A DNA stretch of 64,000 nucleotides from Herpetosiphon aurantiacus DSM 785 (GCA_000018565.1 CP000877.1:35205-99204), one strand, 5' to 3'; shown: positions 51,243 through 59,711, numbered from the stretch's first letter. A program made the numbers and translations. The notes: a model not told the origin generated them from the sequence alone.

Positions 51243-51986
51243 TCACACTGATTCAGCACCAGCCAATAGCCCTTCCAGCCGAACCAAAGCCACTACCAGC
51301 GCTCGCTCGGCGGTCGCCCGTTGTGATCCAGTTAATGCATCCTCAAAATCTTGACTCAACCCGTGCCGCCCAACCACCTTCGTTTCAATCGTTCGGGCCA
51401 GCGCCCACAGCTGATCGCGTTGGGGCTGATTCAGCCGCCCATTGCCTGCAAGCTCGCTGCGCATTAACTCCACCTCGCGCTGCCACTGTCGATAATCCAG
51501 CCTGGGGTCGTCGATGCTCAAGGCAACCTCGGTGCGCTCGGCCAATTTCTGTGGCTCGCGCACGATGCACTCCAATATCACCCAGCGTACATTCACGGCC
51601 AAGTATTCGAGCAGGAGTGCGTCCAACGTTGCCACCAGCTGCCTGCCATTCGCCTTGGTCTGCATCGCCTTCAGCTGGCTATCAAGCGATCGGTCCAGGC
51701 TGCGATCCACCTGGGATGGCCACAACACAAACCGCGTGGGTCGCGGCTTCGGCTTCCGGCCTCGTGCTGGTGCTGGCGCGGGCTTATTGGCTCGCTCGGC
51801 GGCTCTCCGTTGGCGGTCGTGGTCTTTTCGTGCAGCTTCGGCGCATTCGGGACTACACAGGGTCGGGGTTCGGCCTGGGTAACTCTGGATCGTGGCTTCA
51901 CTGCCACACCAACGACATGCAATCGTGATCGTGCGGAGTGGTATGATGCGTATGTGTTGGTTAACGATCACTTGGCGTTTGCTCAT
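51243..51986 (-). CDS. Zinc-finger protein of unknown function, 247 residues
   Basis: Start 51986 (MSKRQVIVNQ) has GGAG 6 bases upstream. Residues 20-50 contain CRWCGSEATIQSYPG and LCSPECAEAARKDHDRQRRA, a CxxC...CxxxC zinc finger followed by basic residues, as in proteins that bind DNA. A proline/lysine linker (APAPARGRKPKPRPTR) leads to a helical C-terminal half (WVILECIVREPQKLAERTEV; LDYRQWQREVELMRSELAGN). A copy of only this C-terminal half lies at 42201-42635. Lies amid three MITE-like elements. Could be a replicon or transposon accessory protein; I cannot assign a family. Confidence 0.65.
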   Translation of the reverse strand: MSKRQVIVNQHIRIIPLRTITIACRWCGSEATIQSYPGRTPTLCSPECAEAARKDHDRQRRAAERANKPAPAPARGRKPKPRPTRFVLWPSQVDRSLDRSLDSQLKAMQTKANGRQLVATLDALLLEYLAVNVRWVILECIVREPQKLAERTEVALSIDDPRLDYRQWQREVELMRSELAGNGRLNQPQRDQLWALARTIETKVVGRHGLSQDFEDALTGSQRATAERALVVALVRLEGLLAGAESV

Positions 51987-52001
51987 ATAAAACTCCAGTA
52001 T

Positions 52002-52148
52002 CAAACTAAACGATCACATCGTTTACGTATGCCTGTTCTTTAAATGACATACTTTTTGGTCCCCAAAGATGGTTGCATTCGTATGCAACGCGGGAACCAC
52101 TGCCATTTAAAGGACAAGTATATGTAACGCAAATTTCCGTTTAGTCTC
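52002..52148 (+). mobile_element. MITE-like element, family 2, copy C
   Basis: The ends CAAACTAAACGATCACATCG and (reverse complement) GAGACTAAACGGAAATTTGC are inverted repeats extending inward (GTTTACGTATGCCTGTTCTT against GTTACATATACTTGTCCTTT). No target duplication seen. It starts 16 bases upstream of the zinc-finger gene and ends 26 bases before a family-1 element. Confidence 0.75.
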
Positions 52149-52173
52149 CGATTTAATAAACAATCGTTCGTAT

Positions 52174-52343
52174 CACACTAAGCCATTGCCTTGGTAACAC
52201 ATACCGATCATTGCACATGGCAGTCTTACTCAAGGATTCGTCACTTTTTCATCATTATTAAGGTGTATTTACGTCATTGCAATAGGGTAAAACTGCTCTG
52301 CCAACGGGAGTGATCGCTATATGTTACCGATTGACTTAGCTTG
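52174..52343 (+). mobile_element. MITE-like element, family 1, copy 2, with target duplication
   Basis: CACACTAAGCCATTGCC on the left and CAAGCTAAGTCAAT (reverse complement of the right end) are inverted repeats; GTTCGTAT flanks both ends (52166-52173 and 52344-52351). It aligns with the reverse complement of 22542-22715. The non-repeated middle (TCATCATTATTAAGGTG) is also conserved between copies. No coding capacity. Confidence 0.8.
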
Positions 52344-52496
52344 GTTCGTATCCGCTCCGCTTTCTGCCTATTTCCCCGTAAAACGTATGGGCAGAGGGGC
52401 GAAAAAAGGGGGATATGTCTTGATCGCAAGGGCCAACTTTGTGCAAAAAATCAGACACCCCAGATGCTGGGTAACCCGTTTCTTCGCATCTGATCG

Positions 52497-55376
52497 TTAT
52501 CCGTAGCGAGTCAGGCGGGCGACCATCGCATCAACCCAGGGAATGGTTGCCAAGAGCGCGGCCCCAAGATCGGGATAGGCTGCCAAGAGTGGGTGCACCA
52601 TGGATAGACGTGCCCACAGTGCCGATGGCGTTGGTGCGTCGATCCATGCGGCGAGGATGGGATTCACCAACGCCATCGTATCATCCATGCCATCGATGGA
52701 ACCGCGTCCTTGTCGGAGCGGCGGCGCTGGAACACCCATGGCCCGCATGGTCAGATCGGTTCCCATCCATGCCCGTGCGTGTGGATCACGGATCGCTGCG
52801 AGGAAGGGTGGCATGAAGCGATAGACTCGCACATGGACCAACAGAAACAGCGTGTTGTGGAGGAAGCTGGCCTGCTCCTGATCATCGATGAAGGTCTGTG
52901 CATACTGCAGCATATACTGTATCACCTGATCACGAAGCGCGTGATGTCCCTGTTCATGCGCGGCCACGATTGCCTGATAGAGGCCAGGCACATGGGAAAT
53001 CAACGGCAACAACGCGTGAACTTTGGCTCCATTGTCGGTTGTTGCCGCAGCAACAACCATCGCCAGCAGCGCCGATTCCTGGTCACCATCGGTCGTATCG
53101 AGTATCCGAAGGATGGTATCAGCCTGCATCCAATCACCACGCTGGGCATAGGCCGTACCAAGGGCCGTCAAGGCGTGGACTTTGCTGGGGGCTTCATCGA
53201 TCGATTGGGCAAGCAACGCCGCATCATCCAACCGTCCTTGGTCAATAGCGGCTTGCACCAGCGCATCGCGGGTGGCATCGGCAATTGGATGATCAACGAT
53301 TGCTGCTACGGACTGGTGCGCCGTGTCCCACGCGCCGCGCCGCGCTGCATCTACGGCAAGGGCTTGGAGTCCTGCTGCACGACTTGCGGGATTGGGGATC
53401 GTCTGCACGATGGTTTGGGCTTCGGCGATGGCACCCGCAGCAATGGCTGCATCGATGATACGCCGCTGGATATGACTGCGGAATCGCTGATCGTCCATCC
53501 GATCAGCGATCTGTCGTGCCGTCTCACGGTCACCGATCACGACAGCGGTTTCGGCGACCAGTCCCACCATCGCCAGCTGTTGGACGGGGAGGAGATCGAG
53601 CGGAATGGCGGTTTGAACGCGCAGCAGCCACTGTCGGGCAATACGGTGCTGATCGGCACGGGCTGCCGCCTGGGCAATCGTGAGCATCATCATGCCCCGT
53701 TGCCACGCGTTGGGATAGGCCGATACCAACGGTTCGAGGATGGCCCAATCACCATGCTCCATCGCGCTGGTGAGGATCGACCTGAGGACGGTCGGATCAA
53801 TCGGGCCGTGTGGAATGGCTGCTACGATCTGGGCATAGATCGCTTGGCGTTGCACCGTATTCCCGACGGCGAGTACCGCACTCCACGCGGCGATGCGCTC
53901 TGACTGATGCGGGAGCTGAGCGATCTGGTGCATGGCTTCTGTCCCGAAACCAAGCTCGACCATGCCACGCCAGCGGTCATGATTGGTTTCTTCGACCGCT
54001 GTCTGAAGCCGCAATGCCAGCAACCGATACTGCCAAGCCCGCACGAGGACCACATCGAGTGGGATAGACGGTGATGGTGTCTGGAGCACAACGCCATACA
54101 TAAGATCGGCAATTACCCCATCCCGCGTCCCGTCTCCCTGGATTTTTGCCAGCCCATAGACTCCGGCATCAAGAAGAAGTCCGATCTGCCTTTCCTGCTG
54201 CGCACCCGTTAAATGCATCAGAAAGGCATGGGATGCATAGCGCCGCTGTTCAAACGCGGCATCATCAACGGTGTCTTGGCCGATCACCGCCTCGGCTTGA
54301 CCACACCATGCGGCAAGGCGGCGATGACCATCGCCGAGGACGGACGCGGGGAACAACCGATTCCATGCGGGAATCTCCGCCAATCCTGGCATGAGGCAAA
54401 GCACGCCATCCAGCGTAACGGCCAGGATCGACGGAATCCAAGCCACGGCGGCTTCCACGGTTTCGACGGGCACGGCGAAAATGGTGGCGATGGCAGTCAC
54501 CGTGAGCGGGGCGTAGGCTCCGTGCAGGCAGGCGAGCAGCGGGCAGAGGATGGTCTTCCATTGGCTTGGATCGGTGCGTGCATGCGCTTCAAGGTGATCG
54601 ATTCCATCCCTAATTGCGGTGGGGATAGGGTCGGATGGGATCGGCATGATGACCATATTAACAGGCCATTCTGGCATCGCGTTCGGCGCAAGCGGGATCG
54701 GCATGATGATCACGACTCCCGCCGGAAGTACCACGGGCAACTGTTCCCAGGGCCGTTCCCAGTGATCCATCCCCTCCAAGACGATGGTGATGGGCTTGGT
54801 GGTGCTTGCAAGGCGGTTCAGCAGGGCAACCCATGTTTTCCACACGGTTGGATACGGCGCATCAGCGGGAGGCAGGGTTGGCAGGTGATCCGGCAAATGC
54901 TGGACGATCAGCTGGGCAATCAGCGTCCAGAGCCACGCCGTTGGTGGATCGGTCGGGATGCGGTGAGCGTAGAGATAGATGGACTCATCGCGCATCAGCC
55001 AGGATCGCAGGCTGATGGGGATCGTGGCCGATTCGGGGATGAGCATGACCCCACCCACAGCCTGGTGGTGGCGGATCAGTGGAGACCACGCCCCATCACC
55101 ATGGTCGTGACTCGCAGCAATCCGTGTCGCAAGTACGTGGTATGCTGCCGCCTGATAGGTATGCCGAAGATAGACACCGAGAAGCCACGCATGGGGCATA
55201 ACCGAACGCGCAGTATGGAGGAGGTGGATGAGGCGTGGGTAATCGGCCCACGGGAGGGCGTGGTTCTGTATGCGCGTCGCAAGGAGCGCGGCTTGTAGGG
55301 AGATCTGCGGTGGACAGTGTGAATCACGCGTAAGCTGGTGGATAGTATCACCAAGAAGATCAGGGATCGGTATCAT
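52497..55376 (-). CDS. P-loop-less STAND-like protein with helical repeats, 959 residues
   Basis: The protein parallels residues 400-1958 of the CHAT-STAND protein at 9781 but lacks the CHAT domain. AVGGVMLIPESATIPISLRS aligns with TGGYVLIKAAAGEGKSSSIA, so the Walker A lysine is gone. LWTLIAQLIVQHLP matches LLRAVVAQLILKHNL, ITIVLEGMDHWE replaces the Walker B ETIYLDGLDQLQ, and ASHAFLMHLT and LLLDAGVYG match the winged-helix end. Residues 480-860 are about ten degenerate helical repeats, and the C-terminus HPLLAAYPDLGAALLATIPW matches the same cap (NDYPWLGTVILEEEAW). It probably does not bind ATP and may be a pseudo-STAND adaptor or decoy. GC-rich codon use. Confidence 0.75.
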   Translation of the reverse strand: MIPIPDLLGDTIHQLTRDSHCPPQISLQAALLATRIQNHALPWADYPRLIHLLHTARSVMPHAWLLGVYLRHTYQAAAYHVLATRIAASHDHGDGAWSPLIRHHQAVGGVMLIPESATIPISLRSWLMRDESIYLYAHRIPTDPPTAWLWTLIAQLIVQHLPDHLPTLPPADAPYPTVWKTWVALLNRLASTTKPITIVLEGMDHWERPWEQLPVVLPAGVVIIMPIPLAPNAMPEWPVNMVIMPIPSDPIPTAIRDGIDHLEAHARTDPSQWKTILCPLLACLHGAYAPLTVTAIATIFAVPVETVEAAVAWIPSILAVTLDGVLCLMPGLAEIPAWNRLFPASVLGDGHRRLAAWCGQAEAVIGQDTVDDAAFEQRRYASHAFLMHLTGAQQERQIGLLLDAGVYGLAKIQGDGTRDGVIADLMYGVVLQTPSPSIPLDVVLVRAWQYRLLALRLQTAVEETNHDRWRGMVELGFGTEAMHQIAQLPHQSERIAAWSAVLAVGNTVQRQAIYAQIVAAIPHGPIDPTVLRSILTSAMEHGDWAILEPLVSAYPNAWQRGMMMLTIAQAAARADQHRIARQWLLRVQTAIPLDLLPVQQLAMVGLVAETAVVIGDRETARQIADRMDDQRFRSHIQRRIIDAAIAAGAIAEAQTIVQTIPNPASRAAGLQALAVDAARRGAWDTAHQSVAAIVDHPIADATRDALVQAAIDQGRLDDAALLAQSIDEAPSKVHALTALGTAYAQRGDWMQADTILRILDTTDGDQESALLAMVVAAATTDNGAKVHALLPLISHVPGLYQAIVAAHEQGHHALRDQVIQYMLQYAQTFIDDQEQASFLHNTLFLLVHVRVYRFMPPFLAAIRDPHARAWMGTDLTMRAMGVPAPPLRQGRGSIDGMDDTMALVNPILAAWIDAPTPSALWARLSMVHPLLAAYPDLGAALLATIPWVDAMVARLTRYG

Positions 55377-55407
55377 GGAACAATCTCACTATGAAGGTGG
55401 CTTCATG

Positions 55408-55746
55408 TCAATAGAATGGGGTTGGCGCAAGCATGGATGGTTCGACCACGTCGAGGATGATGCCATCAGCAACCGCAGGCTGTCCAAGGGCGAGTTGAAA
55501 AGGCATTCCAACCCAGAACTGACCTGAATGGGAATCGGAAGAGAACATGCATAGTTCTCCAATGGCGGCTTCGCCTGGAAGTACCATGCCGTCGTATTCT
55601 CCAAAAAAGCGACAGAACCAATCGTGTGGTGAATGCTGGTACCGAAACTGAATATCGATTCCCTGAAATGATAATGGATGCACGCTTAGTCCTGAAGGGT
55701 AAAGCGCTATCATAACAATCATGTGTGGTGTATATCTATACATCAT
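55408..55746 (-). CDS. Hypothetical protein, 112 residues
   Basis: Start 55746 (MMYRYTPHMI) follows GGGAG. The sequence has YPSGLSVHPLSFQGIDIQFR, HDWFCRFFGEYDGMVLPGEA and FWVGMPFQLALGQPAVADGI, a compact beta-rich soluble protein. Short immunity proteins often look like this, but no family can be named. It is upstream of the 959-residue gene on the same strand and ends 31 bases before its start, so the two may be co-transcribed. Confidence 0.5.
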   Translation of the reverse strand: MMYRYTPHMIVMIALYPSGLSVHPLSFQGIDIQFRYQHSPHDWFCRFFGEYDGMVLPGEAAIGELCMFSSDSHSGQFWVGMPFQLALGQPAVADGIILDVVEPSMLAPTPFY

Positions 55747-56208
55747 ACTATCTCCCATGCTAAGTCGCGACATGATCAACCCATAGCTGTCACTAAGCGT
55801 GTTTTCACACGAATCAGCCCGTACTGTCACAATGCGTGCGAAGCACCAGCACCGTCTTGGCATAGATGGTGGTCACCGATATTCTCAGCAGCGCTTCAGT
55901 GGATGGGTGCGGCAACCCTCACAACGACCGTCGCATCGAGGAGGCTTTCTGTGGGTATAAAATGGGAGGATCGTCCGTGAACGAAACTGTGCCACGACAT
56001 CATACATCATAAGGCACAGTTTGCGTGCACTATGCGAGACCCTGGGGCGGCACAGTAGTAGCCATTATGCTCCTCCCAATCATCTGCATGCTGATGGCCT
56101 TGGCAATTCTGCGCCACCAACGTTACGATTCAAAGCGATGGAAATACGTACCAAAACCTACCGCTAGGATTTATGAACACGTCTATCTGAAGCATCTTGG
56201 AGAATCCT

Positions 56209-56562
56209 ATGGAATACCACGTTCCCCATACAGCGAGCCGTGTGTCATGGCTCACGACTATCGCACGCTGGCTCTTTGGCATCGGACTTGTCCTTTTTGT
56301 GATTGAACTACCGACAATTACCAATACGCTCCACGCCTATTCAAGTCTGTCGCGGGCACTCCAGCACGCACCATCGATTAAAGCGTATATCTTTTTAGGA
56401 ATTGCGTTACTTGGATTATACAGTGGGTTTGTCTACGAACGTCGAACAAACGATGAACGGGATCATCGATTGCTGGTCCACATCTCCTACGGGTGTGCAT
56501 TCGTCTGTCTCTTCCTGTACGGGTATATCCTCCTTACTCATGCCCAATGGATTGCCGTATAA
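56209..56562 (+). CDS. Small membrane protein with three helices, 117 residues
   Basis: Start 56209 (MEYHVPHTAS) has GGAG 6 bases upstream. Hydrophobic helices: LFGIGLVLFVIELPTITNTL, YIFLGIALLGLYSGFVYER and HISYGCAFVCLFLYGYILL. Its 3' end overlaps the convergent gene at 56538-56795 by 25 bases. No family recognised. Confidence 0.6.
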   Translation: MEYHVPHTASRVSWLTTIARWLFGIGLVLFVIELPTITNTLHAYSSLSRALQHAPSIKAYIFLGIALLGLYSGFVYERRTNDERDHRLLVHISYGCAFVCLFLYGYILLTHAQWIAV

Positions 56563-56795
56563 CAGCTGCCACATCCTAGGTGATGCCGAACATAGTTAAA
56601 CAACGTCGCACCAACGATCAGGAGCGTACTCAGGTTAAGGACGATCATGCGATTGATGAAGCGAGCGCGGTCGCGCCGATCCAGTTCAGCCCGATACTCG
56701 TACAAGCCAACAGGAGCATGGACAGCAAAATGGTCATGGGCGGCGATTAAGGCATCATCATTCAATGCGCATACGTCTTTCAAAGTATGCGCCAT
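56538..56795 (-). CDS. Small protein with one C-terminal membrane helix, 85 residues
   Basis: An acidic N-terminal helix (LKDVCALNDDALIAAHDHFA) and a LYEYRAELDRRDRARF region precede a membrane helix (MIVLNLSTLLIVGATLFNYV). GGAG lies 6 bases before the start. The pattern ALNDDALIAAHD....VGxYEYRAELDRRD looks conserved-protein-like but I cannot name the family. Confidence 0.55.
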   Translation of the reverse strand: MAHTLKDVCALNDDALIAAHDHFAVHAPVGLYEYRAELDRRDRARFINRMIVLNLSTLLIVGATLFNYVRHHLGCGSCYTAIHWA

Positions 56796-56894
56796 AAGAA
56801 TCTCCGAATCCGTGAGAAATGGTTGAAACGCATACGAAAGATGAAAAAAAGCGTTCTATGGGCCGCCTTGCTAGCGAGGCATTCATTCTAAAAA

Positions 56895-56923
56895 TCCACT
56901 ATCTTGAGGGATAATGGACAAAA
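56895..56923 (+). repeat. Dispersed 29-base motif, copy 3
   Basis: TCCACTATCTTGAGGGATAA followed by TGGACAAAA; third copy of the motif at 42166 and 51208. Here it is directly next to the terminator hairpin of the FtsK-like gene. Confidence 0.55.
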
Positions 56924-56927
56924 AGAA

Positions 56928-56957
56928 TACCGTACTCCCGCTAATGGAAGTACGGTA
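56928..56957 (-). terminator. Hairpin after the FtsK-like gene
   Basis: TACCGTACT (56928-56936) and AGTACGGTA (56949-56957) pair around a 12-base loop. On the minus strand the stem is followed by TTCTTTTTGTCC, a good T-rich tail, 46 bases after the stop at 57003. Confidence 0.75.
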
Positions 56958-57002
56958 GAGAGGATAGTGTTTATCCATCGTTCCTGATTGATGCATAAAC
57001 GT

Positions 57003-58505
57003 TTATGCCGCCTGTTGCAGCGGTTGATTCCCATTCAACAGCCCGAGGGCATCACATACGAGCTTCACTTTGTTATAGGGAGCGCCACCGCTTAAGCCAA
57101 ATAAGGCTTGACACAATGCGCGGCGTGACGAGTAGTTTGGGGCCGCCTCGACAATCTTTTGAACCTCGTCGGGATCAATCCCTTCAATAGCCGGTAGTGC
57201 TACTGGTGGGATGCCACTCACGCTCAAAATAGGCTGCGTGCTACTGCTCGGTAAGGTGCTACTAAAAACAGGTTTTATCCCGTTATCGCGTGCTAAAACG
57301 GTGCTACTGGCAGTGCTACTTTCAGCAAGCAACGGTTCGCCATTGAGTAGCGCTGCTAACATCGGATCAAGCGCTGGTTGCGTGGTCGATCCGGCACGAC
57401 TCGAAACGGCTGATGATTGCGGATGGTGTAAAGCCTTTTTGGGTGCATCTGGTAATTGATCCAACAACCATTTGCGATGCTGTGAAGTCAAGAATGGCAC
57501 ACGAATGGTAGCCGCTTTCGGTGCATGCACCACGGTAAAGACCCCTGCGCCTTCAGGCGGTGCGATCAATTTACTGGGAGCAATGGCACCAATCGCATCA
57601 AGATCGCTGGTTCCCATTCCCGTGTTTGGCTCGTCAGCACTCCGGCTCGGCTGGAATCCGGCCATAAAGAGGCTGATTTGACCACGCCAGCGGGTATCAA
57701 AATTACTGGCATTTTGAGTTCCGATGATATAGCGAATCCCAAAGGCACGTCCGGCAGATAGCTCACTATTGAGCCATGCGCCAAGTTCGCGAGCTTTGGT
57801 TGCATCTTCCAAGAGACTCAGCTCACTAATAAAGACGACCAGCAATGGCAAATCGCCGCCTTGATACTCATCCCAGCTGGCACATTGGGCAGCGGCAAGA
57901 ATCCCACGCCGTCGTCGGCGTTCTTCGGTTAACCGTGCCATCGCTGCCGCAATCTTTTCTGGCTCATCGGCCAGCATCCAGGTGTGGGCTTTATTGCTCC
58001 AGCCGAGCCAATCAAGCCCTTTGCCATCGATTAAGCCAATCTGAAGGTCTTTGGGGCTATGATTCAACGCCAACGAGAGCAACATCCCTGTAACGGCGTT
58101 ATCCTTGCCTGCGTTGCTCATCCCACTAATCAGGATATGATTGACATCGCCAACAAAGCACCCGCTGTAGAGGCCATCACTCGCCCATCCCAAGGGGAAA
58201 CAATATTTTTCGCCCTTCACGATTTTTGCAAGGTGTTGGAGTGTCGTGCGTAAGTCACTCGGCGGTTTTGCTAAGGCTTTTCCTGCACCCGCAAGCGGTG
58301 TATAGTCAATATAGGTCGGGGTCACATCAGGATAGGAGCTATGCGTTGGTTTTGGCTTTGGTTGTTCGACCGTAGCCTTGGCAAGCATGGCTTTTGCCGT
58401 TGCTAAATCAGCACGCAAGTCAGCAACCAGCAGCATCATTCGGCGATATTTCACGCCTGCTACCAGCATTCCTGCGACAAAGAGCAAAAAGATCATGGTT
58501 TCCAT
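57003..58505 (-). CDS. FtsK/SpoIIIE-like DNA translocase of a conjugative element, variant P-loop
   Basis: Start 58505 (METMIFLLFV) gives one N-terminal membrane helix; 500 residues. Residues 100-345 are an FtsK-type motor: HILISGMSNAGKDNAVTGML at 123-142 aligns with the Walker A, QIGLIDGKGLDWLGW with the FtsK strand after it, LPLLVVFISELSLLED with Walker B, and IRYIIGTQNASNFDTRWRGQ with the sensor region. The Walker A reads GMSNAGKD, with Asp where Ser or Thr is normal, and the Walker B has SEL rather than DEL. Residues 400-500 are a linker and a C-terminal winged-helix-like part (VQKIVEAAPNYSSRRALCQA). Such proteins pump DNA during conjugation of Gram-positive-type ICEs or plasmids. Follows the membrane protein gene directly. 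Confidence 0.75.
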   Translation of the reverse strand: METMIFLLFVAGMLVAGVKYRRMMLLVADLRADLATAKAMLAKATVEQPKPKPTHSSYPDVTPTYIDYTPLAGAGKALAKPPSDLRTTLQHLAKIVKGEKYCFPLGWASDGLYSGCFVGDVNHILISGMSNAGKDNAVTGMLLSLALNHSPKDLQIGLIDGKGLDWLGWSNKAHTWMLADEPEKIAAAMARLTEERRRRRGILAAAQCASWDEYQGGDLPLLVVFISELSLLEDATKARELGAWLNSELSAGRAFGIRYIIGTQNASNFDTRWRGQISLFMAGFQPSRSADEPNTGMGTSDLDAIGAIAPSKLIAPPEGAGVFTVVHAPKAATIRVPFLTSQHRKWLLDQLPDAPKKALHHPQSSAVSSRAGSTTQPALDPMLAALLNGEPLLAESSTASSTVLARDNGIKPVFSSTLPSSSTQPILSVSGIPPVALPAIEGIDPDEVQKIVEAAPNYSSRRALCQALFGLSGGAPYNKVKLVCDALGLLNGNQPLQQAA

Positions 58506-58507
58506 GC

Positions 58508-59146
58508 TTAACCCCACAGTGTCCGTAACTCACTCACGGCCCAACGACCAATCTTTTCGGGCAAAAAGGCAAACGCCAAACCAAGTACGAGCGCAAGTCC
58601 ATGCAATGGGAAGCCCTCTGATGGCATTGTGAATCCAGCAAAGAGCGGAACATAGCGGCCACCCGCCCACTCGGTAAAGCCAGCCCAGCTTGAGCCGACA
58701 TCAAAGAGTAATACGCCTAGCCATACCGCCCACCGCTGCCAAATACTTGATCCTTTTGGCCACAACCATAACTCACTGGCAGAAATCGCTAAAGGAATCA
58801 GCCATTGACCATAGCTCAATGAGGCCAGATTCACGCCCATTGATGCAAGAAAATCAAGGGTAAACTTCGCACCAACGAGCCAGATACCCAAGGCCAGGGC
58901 AAGTGCCATACCAAGCGCAATCGTTTGGCCAACCTTGTCATACAAACCCATTCGTTTCGCGCGTGGTTTTGATTGCGGAATATGGACGGTCGCGGTTTGG
59001 ACTGGCTGCACCGTAGTTGGCATCGTACTTGGAAGAACGGCAGTTGCGGCGGGACTGGTGGCTGATACCGGACTCGGTAAAACCGCCGTGGTCGTTTCCG
59101 GTGTATTGGGTGATCGCATGGTCGTATCCCTTTCGGTAGTTGCCAT
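58508..59146 (-). CDS. Membrane protein coupled to the FtsK-like gene, 212 residues
   Basis: A 60-residue Thr/Pro/Val-rich N-terminus (TTTAVLPSPVSATSPAATAV) is followed by helices TIALGMALALALGIWLVGAK, WLIPLAISASELWLWPKG and LHGLALVLGLAFAFLPEKIG. The stop is 3 bases before the ATG of the FtsK-like gene, so they are coupled. It may anchor or gate the translocase. No family recognised. Confidence 0.65.
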   Translation of the reverse strand: MATTERDTTMRSPNTPETTTAVLPSPVSATSPAATAVLPSTMPTTVQPVQTATVHIPQSKPRAKRMGLYDKVGQTIALGMALALALGIWLVGAKFTLDFLASMGVNLASLSYGQWLIPLAISASELWLWPKGSSIWQRWAVWLGVLLFDVGSSWAGFTEWAGGRYVPLFAGFTMPSEGFPLHGLALVLGLAFAFLPEKIGRWAVSELRTLWG

Positions 59147-59205
59147 GCCGCCGTAGGATATGCTACCCTATGCGCGGCGTGATTGGTTTCCTCAATTGCG
59201 CCCAC

Positions 59206-59234
59206 GGGCTAAGCTGCGGTAACAGCGTTAGCCC
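59206..59234. terminator. Hairpin between the partition and translocase operons
   Basis: GGGCTAAGCTG (59206-59216) pairs with CAGCGTTAGCCC (59223-59234) with one bulged base. On the plus strand it is followed by TTTTTG, as in an intrinsic terminator, but both neighbouring operons run on the minus strand. It lies 60 bases before the ATG at 59146, a position similar to the leader hairpins of the 35-39 kb cassette. Confidence 0.5.
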
Positions 59235-59282
59235 TTTTTGCTGCGCACATTATAGCATTTCGGTCAATTCACGCGAGATTCC

Positions 59283-59711
59283 TCAATCCCACTCCTCATC
59301 TTGCCCCGCCAACTCCATCAAATCCATCACACTCGTATCAATTTCAACCGTCGCCGCCGTTGGTTCTGGCGCGGTGACTGGCTCCGCTGCGACCATCGGC
59401 GCAACCGTCATCGGCAGGGGAGCAGGCGCAATCCGCAACATCGGCGGTAACTCATCCTGCTCCAAGAGAAAGTTAAACACGGCGGTCAACTCATGGCGCA
59501 ACACCCGTGCAAGCTCTTTTGGACTATACCCTCCATACTGACCCGCCTCGGCATGCCACGCTTCGACCGCCAACAGCAATAAACCACGGCGCGTGGCTTC
59601 ATTCAGCAGGGCGGCTTCGCTCAGGTATTGATCCCCTAACTGGATGCGCAAGGCATCGAGCAGCTGCATACTCCGCTCGCCGACACGGATCGATTTGGAG
59701 GTGGTTGCCAT
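59283..59711 (-). CDS. RHH-type partition adaptor (ParR-like), 142 residues
   Basis: The N-terminus SKSIRVGERSMQLLDALRIQ then YLSEAALLNEATRRGLLLLA fits a ribbon-helix-helix or short HTH DNA-binding unit. The rest is a helix (LARVLRHELTAVFNFLLEQD) and a proline/alanine-rich acidic tail (MDLMELAGQDEEWD). The ATG follows the TAA of the ParM-like gene with no gap. Actin-like ParM is normally encoded with a small RHH ParR that binds centromere repeats; position and fold fit this role, and 10-bp iterons lie upstream of the pair. Confidence 0.65.
   Translation of the reverse strand: MATTSKSIRVGERSMQLLDALRIQLGDQYLSEAALLNEATRRGLLLLAVEAWHAEAGQYGGYSPKELARVLRHELTAVFNFLLEQDELPPMLRIAPAPLPMTVAPMVAAEPVTAPEPTAATVEIDTSVMDLMELAGQDEEWD

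Noticed and set aside
52321..52506. Plus-strand 61-residue frame
   Set aside because: It begins inside the MITE-like element and has no family or ribosome-binding site.
56025..56306. Plus-strand frame with one hydrophobic helix (VVAIMLLPIICMLMALAIL)
   Set aside because: No ribosome-binding site and it overlaps by nearly 100 bases the better supported gene at 56209.
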